From Clostridia bacterium (GTDB lineage: Bacteria > Bacillota > Clostridia > Christensenellales > Borkfalkiaceae), in contig JAFVPE010000027.1 in the NCBI GenBank assembly GCA_017505465.1, positions 1 through 58,691 of the forward strand: 58,691 bases of DNA, read 5' to 3'. Shown here piece by piece: positions 53,851-58,691 of the stretch (the stretch's first letter is position 1; every line of letters begins with the position of its first letter). Made by a program: the position numbers and the translations under genes. The notes under the pieces were generated by a model that did no database searches, was not told the DNA's origin, and saw only the letters and a list, made by a program, of their open reading frames with translations.

Positions 53851-56004
53851 ATGAAGAAAAAATTAGCGGCAATTTCATTGGTTGCGGTGCTTGGCTTGTG
53901 TGCCTTTGCGCCCGTAGTTGCGGCGCAAGCGCCTGCGACTATTGCCTCTGCGGCAACGACGGCAACCGGCTACACCAAAGCGTCCGACGTAAAGTACGTC
54001 AAGGATGGTAAGTATGTAGCCAATTGGGGCGCTCGCGACGAAGATTGCGTATTTTTGACGTCGTATGCTACCAATTATTATACGGGTAGCTATACGTACG
54101 ACACCTTGTCTAAAAACGCAGGCTCGACGTCCATTTCTTCCGTGCCCAACAGTGCATTGTACAAGGCGTTGCATAGTATGGTGTCTACGAAACAGACGTA
54201 TACCACTTCGTATAATGCAACGCGACCTCTATTTTGTTATACCGACTGTGTAAGCAACGGATATACCAGTCATATTTCCTCGTTCTATTCGGGAGACAAA
54301 ATTGGTCCTGAATGGGATGGCGGCAATACTTGGAACAGAGAACACACTTGGCCGAATAGCAAAGGGGACGCAAACGGGCAAGGTGAAAACGATATTATGA
54401 TGCTTCGTCCTACTTCTACGAAGGAAAACGGAAGCCGCGGTAATACGGCTTACGGCGAAAGTAGTAGCTATTACGATCCGAACGGCTTGGGACAAAACGT
54501 TCGCGGCGACTGTGCGCGTATTATCCTTTACGTATATACTCGTTGGGGCACTGCAAATATGTGGGGCAGCGGCGGTGTTATGGAAAGCAAGAACGTTCTT
54601 CTCAAATGGATGGAAGAAGATCCCGTAGATACTTGGGAAATGGGTAGAAACGATGCGGTACAGTCCATTACGGGCGTAAGAAACGTATACGTTGACTATC
54701 CCGAATTTGCTTGGCTTTTGTTTGGCGAAAGTGCACCTACCGATATGGTAACGCCTTCGGGTATCGCAAGCGGCGGTACGGCTGTGCCTGATATTCCCGA
54801 CACTCCCGTAACTCCCGACGAGCCCGATACTCCGACTACGCCTACGACGGAAGAAGAAATCATCAATGCGGCATATGAATTGGCGGAAGGGGAAGCCTTG
54901 CCCGGTTCGTACACTTTGACGGGCGAAATTACGCATATTAAAGAATATGACTCTGCTACGACGAATATTTGCTTAACGATGAGCGTTAGGGGTATCGATT
55001 TCTACTGCTATTGGATGCGCGATAACGCAAACGGCGACAACAAAAACCTTGTGGTTGGCGATACGATCACCGTTACGGGTACGATTAAGAATTATGATGG
55101 CACAATTGAGTTTGACAAACCCGAGCTGTCCAAGGTAGAGAAAACGGGGGATACACCCGTTGAGCCCGACGAGCCCGACGTTCCCGATGAACCGGATACG
55201 CCCGTAACGCCTCCCGTAACTTCGGGATTAAAAGAAGGGGTTGCGTACACCGTATCTGCGAGCAATGCGGACGGTATTTTGTATCTCACGGATTCGATTA
55301 CGAGTGGTCGGTTCGATTGCTCGACTAGCGCCTCTAATGCAGTTTCGGTATACGTTGAAAACGTGTCTGGCGGACAATTGCTTTATATGCTCAATGGCAC
55401 AAGTAAGGTATACTTTGTATTTGCCGATAAGGCTGCAGGTGGCTCTACTACGACGAGTGCTTCGTCTGCAACCGTGTTTGAATGGAATTCGAATTTGAAT
55501 ACATTAGTGGTTGCCGATGATACAAACAATCGTGCGTTTGGTGTAGGCAAGACGAGTACGCATGAAAGCTTTAGTGCATACGACGCAAGTAATAAGGACT
55601 ATAATTGGGGACAGTTTACGGCGGTAGGCGGCGAAGTAGGTCCTTCCGTTCCCGATACGCCTATTGAACCTGATGAACCTAGCACGCCCGATGTGCCGGT
55701 CACCCCCGATGTGCCTGGTTCTTCAACGACGCCCGACGAGCCTGAAGCTCCTACAACGTCCGAAACGCCAGAAGAAAACGAATCGGAATGCGAGCATAGC
55801 TTTTCTAAGTGGATTGAGGTCAAGACACCAGACGGGGAAAGTTGTATGATCCGAATTTGTATGAAGTGTGGGCATGAGGAGAAGCAAGGTGGAAATGGTA
55901 ACGCATCAAAAGGTTGCGGCGCGACGATTGGTTGTACGTTTGCAGGCACGACCCTTTTGGCGGCGGCTTGCGTACTGTTTACAAAGAAACGCAAAATGAA
56001 ATAA
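53851..56004 (+). CDS. Secreted endonuclease I-family nuclease with OB-fold domain
   Basis: A 717-aa exported protein. The signal peptide ends near AAQA (about 30). The endonuclease I domain (about 90-295) has GNTWNREHTWPNSKGD (around 158-173) and NVRGDCARIILYVYTRW, the conserved nuclease motifs. A Pro/Asp/Glu/Thr linker, an OB-fold-like domain (about 340-425, TVTGTIKNYDG), a second linker, a beta domain (about 470-590) and a third linker follow. The C-terminus is a membrane helix and basic tail (TLLAAACVLFTKKRKMK), so it is probably cell-anchored. The start 53851 is preferred over 53833 because GGAG precedes it. It likely degrades extracellular DNA for nucleotides. Confidence 0.88.
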   Translation: MKKKLAAISLVAVLGLCAFAPVVAAQAPATIASAATTATGYTKASDVKYVKDGKYVANWGARDEDCVFLTSYATNYYTGSYTYDTLSKNAGSTSISSVPNSALYKALHSMVSTKQTYTTSYNATRPLFCYTDCVSNGYTSHISSFYSGDKIGPEWDGGNTWNREHTWPNSKGDANGQGENDIMMLRPTSTKENGSRGNTAYGESSSYYDPNGLGQNVRGDCARIILYVYTRWGTANMWGSGGVMESKNVLLKWMEEDPVDTWEMGRNDAVQSITGVRNVYVDYPEFAWLLFGESAPTDMVTPSGIASGGTAVPDIPDTPVTPDEPDTPTTPTTEEEIINAAYELAEGEALPGSYTLTGEITHIKEYDSATTNICLTMSVRGIDFYCYWMRDNANGDNKNLVVGDTITVTGTIKNYDGTIEFDKPELSKVEKTGDTPVEPDEPDVPDEPDTPVTPPVTSGLKEGVAYTVSASNADGILYLTDSITSGRFDCSTSASNAVSVYVENVSGGQLLYMLNGTSKVYFVFADKAAGGSTTTSASSATVFEWNSNLNTLVVADDTNNRAFGVGKTSTHESFSAYDASNKDYNWGQFTAVGGEVGPSVPDTPIEPDEPSTPDVPVTPDVPGSSTTPDEPEAPTTSETPEENESECEHSFSKWIEVKTPDGESCMIRICMKCGHEEKQGGNGNASKGCGATIGCTFAGTTLLAAACVLFTKKRKMK

Positions 56005-56008
56005 TAGA

Positions 56009-56042
56009 AAAATCACACGCAAAAACGCGTGTGATTTTTTTA
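56009..56042 (+). terminator. Terminator of the nuclease gene
   Basis: TCACACGC and GCGTGTGA pair around AAAAAC, flanked by A-run and T-run, so it could work in both directions. Confidence 0.88.
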
Positions 56043-56062
56043 TAATTGCACATAGTAAACGT

Positions 56063-56602
56063 ATGGGCGTAGGAAAAACCAAGACAGAAAAGAAAATTAA
56101 ATGGCTCAACGTAATTGCTATCTTTTTTCTCGGAGCGTTTTTGGGTTGGCTTTGGGAAACAAGTTTCTTTTTCTTTCGCCATGAGGATTGGAAAAACGTA
56201 GGCTTTTTGCATGGACCGTGGTTACCGATTTACGGGGTGGGGTGTGCGTTGATTTACCTATTAAAAATTGCTTTTGGCAAGAACGTGTTTCTTTTATTTA
56301 CTGTGAGCGCCATTCTTTGCGCGGTAATGGAATACGCCACGTCGTGGACGTTAGAAAAAATATATCACCGCCGATGGTGGTACTACGGAAGATTGCCGTT
56401 TAATTTGCACGGAAGAATCTATCTTGGCGGAATACTTTTATTTGCTTTGGCAGGGTGCTTGGTTGCGTATTTGGTATTTCCCTTTTTTGAGAAACTGCTT
56501 GATAAAGTTCCCCGAAAGGCGTTAAAGCCGATCATTGTACTACTGCTTGTCATTTTGGTTGTGGACGTTGCTGTGTCAACGTTTATCACCAACGTTCCAT
56601 AA
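56063..56602 (+). CDS. CmpB-type putative ABC transporter membrane protein
   Basis: A 179-aa membrane protein of the putative ABC-transporter type IV family (PF06541, CmpB-like), function unknown. About five hydrophobic segments are visible. Family signatures are GAFLGWLWETSFFF, GFLHGPWLPIYGVG and FNLHGRIYLGG. No partner ATPase is nearby. The start lacks a good ribosome site and lies only ~20 bp after the preceding terminator, with TATAAT at 56041-56046, so the leader is very short. Confidence 0.85.
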   Translation: MGVGKTKTEKKIKWLNVIAIFFLGAFLGWLWETSFFFFRHEDWKNVGFLHGPWLPIYGVGCALIYLLKIAFGKNVFLLFTVSAILCAVMEYATSWTLEKIYHRRWWYYGRLPFNLHGRIYLGGILLFALAGCLVAYLVFPFFEKLLDKVPRKALKPIIVLLLVILVVDVAVSTFITNVP

Positions 56603-56603
56603 C

Positions 56604-56634
56604 AAAAAAACGGATGCAACAAGCATCCGTTTTT
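56604..56634. terminator. Bidirectional terminator
   Basis: ACGGATGC and GCATCCGT pair around AACAA with A- and T-runs on both sides. It can end the CmpB-like gene on the plus strand and the 6S RNA on the minus strand. Confidence 0.9.
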
Positions 56635-56639
56635 ATTTA

Positions 56640-56841
56640 CCCGAAAAGGGGGAGTTTGCAAAAGAATCCGCCTGTGCCGCACCTCGGCGATAGGTGAACC
56701 CGCTAAAAGCAGGTGGGTGCCGCATCTTGACGCCTCGAACTTTCCGTATAAATACAGACCTTGTCTATCGCCACGAATAACCGCTCCCGAATATATATTG
56801 TGGATTCCGCAAAAAAGCCGAACTCCGAACACCGCAGATTT
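56640..56841 (-). ncRNA. ssrS: Probable 6S RNA
   Basis: A non-coding minus-strand transcript unit of about 200 nt with its own promoter and a terminator hairpin. Complementary arms form a long rod: GGAGTT with AACTCC and GAATCC with GGATTC near the ends (closing stem), then GGCGATAG with CTATCGCC further in. The GGCACCCACCTGC and AGCGGGTTCACC segments resemble the conserved 3' half of 6S RNA, which binds RNA polymerase in stationary phase. No open reading frame with a ribosome site is present on either strand. The ends are approximate (start inferred as 7 nt after the -10 box). Confidence 0.7.
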
Positions 56842-56847
56842 GATTTT

Positions 56848-56877
56848 ATTATACGCCATATAAAGTCCGTTTGTCAA
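56848..56877 (-). promoter_or_regulatory. Promoter of the 6S RNA
   Basis: On the minus strand a perfect TTGACA (56877-56872), 18 bp and a perfect TATAAT (56853-56848). Confidence 0.85.
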
Positions 56878-56898
56878 CGGAATGATGAAAGGAAATTT

Positions 56899-57714
56899 TT
56901 AGGCGTTTAATTTTTTCAAAAAGTCAAACGTTTCCGCTTCAAAGTTTAAGCCGTAGCGGCGATCTTCCACTTCACGTGCGGTACGCGCGATAGATTTGCT
57001 TGCGAAATCGGAAGAAAGCTCGACGGTGAATTGCAACGTTTTGCCATTTGCAAGACAACCAACGAATGCCGCGCCGAACACGTCGCCCGCACCGTGGAAA
57101 TTGCCTTCCACGTTGTTATGCGTATAGGAAGAAACCTTTTCGCCGTCCGCATAATACACGCCCACCTTTCCATTTTCGGTAACTCCCGTTACAATGGGGA
57201 TAGGGCAGTACGCTTGCAGCTTGCGCACGGCAAGCTCGGCATTTGCAGGTGTCAGAGGGTAGGGCATATCCGCAAGGAAACAAGCTTCCGTCACGTTGGG
57301 CAAAATATAGTCCGCTTCCGCACAAAGCGCACGCATCTTTGCTACGTATTCGGGGGTGAAGCCTGCGTACAGCTTGCCGCCGTCCCCCATAACGGGGTCT
57401 ACGACGAATTTTCCGCCTTCTGCGAGAAGTTCTTTTTTAATATTTGAAACGAGTTCTATTTGTGCGATACTGCCAAGGTATCCGCTATAAATGAAATCAA
57501 ATTTCAATCCGAGCGATTTCCAATGGGTTAAAATATCGGGAATATCGTCGGTGAGATCTCGAAAGGTATAACCTGTAAAGCCGCCCGTGTGGGTAGAAAG
57601 GATGGCTGTGGGCAATACGTTGCATTCTATGCCGCAAGCGGAAATAATGGGCAGAGCAACGGTTAAAGAACATTTACCGACGCACGAAACGTCGTTGATG
57701 GCTAAAATACGCAT
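56899..57714 (-). CDS. pdxY: Pyridoxamine/pyridoxal kinase
   Basis: A 271-aa ribokinase-fold vitamin B6 kinase forming pyridoxal or pyridoxamine 5'-phosphate. It begins ILAINDVSCVGKCSLTVALP, has VVDPVMGDGGKLY (about 104-116), ILPNVTEACFL (about 136-146) and the anion-hole and catalytic-base region GNFHGAGDVFGAAF (about 203-216), where the usual GTGD is HGAGD. AGGAG lies 9 nt upstream of ATG. It has its own strong promoter and is divergent from aspS. Confidence 0.9.
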   Translation of the reverse strand: MRILAINDVSCVGKCSLTVALPIISACGIECNVLPTAILSTHTGGFTGYTFRDLTDDIPDILTHWKSLGLKFDFIYSGYLGSIAQIELVSNIKKELLAEGGKFVVDPVMGDGGKLYAGFTPEYVAKMRALCAEADYILPNVTEACFLADMPYPLTPANAELAVRKLQAYCPIPIVTGVTENGKVGVYYADGEKVSSYTHNNVEGNFHGAGDVFGAAFVGCLANGKTLQFTVELSSDFASKSIARTAREVEDRRYGLNFEAETFDFLKKLNA

Positions 57715-57750
57715 AACATTTTGCTCCTAAAAGAAAATTTTAGTAAATTC

Positions 57751-57779
57751 ATTATAAAACTCTTGCTTTTTTTTGTCAA
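57751..57779 (-). promoter_or_regulatory. Promoter of the pyridoxamine kinase gene
   Basis: On the minus strand a perfect TTGACA (57779-57774), 17 bp and a perfect TATAAT (57756-57751). Confidence 0.88.
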
Positions 57780-57841
57780 GCGGAGTAAAATAAGAATGTA
57801 ACAAAAAGAGTGAAATTTTTTTCACAAAAAGAGGTAAGAAT

Positions 57842-58691
57842 ATGTTTATTACGGGCGAAACGAAAAGGAATACGGTTGCGTATGCGGATTTCGAAAAATA
57901 CGAAAATGAGATTATTACGATTACGGGTACGATCCACAACATTCGTATGATGTCGGATTTTGCTTTCGTGATTTTGCGTACGGCGCGCGAAACCATTCAA
58001 TGCGTTTATGCGGAATCCTTCTCCGATTATAGAATGGCGGAGGACGTTAAGGAAGAATGTGCGGCAAAAATCACGGGTAAAGTGGTTGCAGGTGAAACGA
58101 AGGACGGCAGTAAGCGTTACGAAGTGCAAATTCATAACATCGAGCTTTTGTCCCACCCTGCGGAAATTCCCCCTGTTGTTATCACGAAGAAACAAGTCAA
58201 TTGCGACCTTTCCACGAAGCTCGATTATCGTCCCGTTACCTTGCGTAATCCCAAGGAACGCGCAATTTTCAAATTGCAGGAAGGTATTCAACGCGGTTTC
58301 CGCGAATATTTGACGAAGGAAGGATTTACGGAAATTCATTCCCCGAAGATCAACTTTGCAGGCGCAGAGGGGGGGACGAACGTATTCAAGGTCGACTACT
58401 TCGGCAAGCAGGTATATCTTGCGCAGTCGCCTCAGCTCTACAAGCAGGCAATGGTTGCGGTTTATGAGAGAGTATTCGAAATCGCTCCCGTATTCCGCGC
58501 AGAGCATCACGACACGAGCCGTCACTTGAACGAATATATTTCCATGGACTTCGAAATGGGCTTTATTGAAAGCTTTGAAGACATTATGAACATGGAAGCA
58601 GGCGTTTTGAAATACATCATGAACCTGCTCAAAACGGAATATGCGAACGAAGTGGAGCTTCTTCATATTGAAATTCCCGAAATCAAGGAAA
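57842..58691 (+). CDS. aspS: Aspartate--tRNA(Asp/Asn) ligase, archaeal type (5' part)
   Basis: The first 283 codons of a gene that runs off the window edge. The N-terminal OB-fold anticodon-binding domain (about 18-105, IITITGTIHNIRMMSDFAFV) leads into the class II core: motif 1 region FREYLTKEGFTEIHSPKI, then GGTNVFKVDYFGKQVYLAQS, and motif 2 APVFRAEHHDTSRHLNEYIS. Its short form without the bacterial insertion domain marks it as the archaeal/eukaryal type, which in Clostridia often charges both tRNA-Asp and tRNA-Asn. AGAGG is 8 nt before the ATG. GTGAAA-TTTT-TTTCAC (57812-57827) is a small hairpin in its leader. Confidence 0.92.
   Translation, partial: MFITGETKRNTVAYADFEKYENEIITITGTIHNIRMMSDFAFVILRTARETIQCVYAESFSDYRMAEDVKEECAAKITGKVVAGETKDGSKRYEVQIHNIELLSHPAEIPPVVITKKQVNCDLSTKLDYRPVTLRNPKERAIFKLQEGIQRGFREYLTKEGFTEIHSPKINFAGAEGGTNVFKVDYFGKQVYLAQSPQLYKQAMVAVYERVFEIAPVFRAEHHDTSRHLNEYISMDFEMGFIESFEDIMNMEAGVLKYIMNLLKTEYANEVELLHIEIPEIKE

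Noticed and set aside
54790..55760. Pro/Asp/Glu/Thr repeats in the nuclease gene as a possible CRISPR or mobile repeat
   Set aside because: They are in-frame linker sequence of varied length without constant repeats and spacers.

Overview
The window looks like a chromosome segment of a strictly anaerobic, low- to mid-GC Clostridia bacterium, probably an uncultured gut type such as Christensenellales (inference from gene content). Supporting signs are consensus sigma-A promoters (TTGACA-17-TATAAT), strong AGGAGG ribosome sites, lipoprotein signals, pyruvate:ferredoxin oxidoreductase, a flavodiiron protein with rubredoxin, an archaeal-type aspartyl-tRNA synthetase and CCA-encoding tRNAs.

Layout. 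1-364: two tRNA genes (Met, fMet) and an interrupted tRNA-Glu-like fragment, minus strand. 611-6914: SGNH esterase, GH115, GH127 and GH29 genes, all without signal peptides. 6973-8679: two tandem paralogous AraC regulators, minus strand. 9356-35988: a 26-kb secretion and uptake block. It holds a Ser-rich lipoprotein, a 49-aa peptide, a 3015-aa modular exoprotein ending in DUF4838, a sugar ABC importer (binding protein and two permeases, no ATPase), an Ig-like exoprotein, a DUF4838 lipoprotein and two more modular lipoproteins. 36195-42372: TIM-barrel isomerase, Gfo/Idh/MocA oxidoreductase, GH31 and a GHL6-type glycosidase. 42428-48082: PocR-AraC regulator facing xylA, xylB and a six-hairpin-type protein. 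48118-58691: housekeeping genes, including nifJ, fdp-rubredoxin, hpt, a BFD-like protein, a secreted endonuclease I, a CmpB-type membrane protein, a probable 6S RNA, a pyridoxamine kinase and the 5' part of aspS.

Taken together, 611-48082 reads as a Gram-positive polysaccharide utilisation locus for a decorated hemicellulose (glucuronoarabinoxylan or a fucosylated xyloglucan). Surface proteins would capture and perhaps trim glycan, the ABC system would import oligosaccharides, cytoplasmic glycosidases would remove glucuronic acid, arabinose, fucose and xylose, and XylA/XylB would feed xylose to the pentose phosphate pathway.

Two observations stand out. First, a ~170-200-residue domain that I cannot assign to a known family occurs 13 times across three exoproteins, with matching modules in the same order in two of them. 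Second, a 38-bp element made of two A-tract/WGCA half-sites exactly 21 bp apart lies at a fixed distance from the -35 box of three locus promoters and also upstream of the AraC pair. This predicts an AraC-type regulon.
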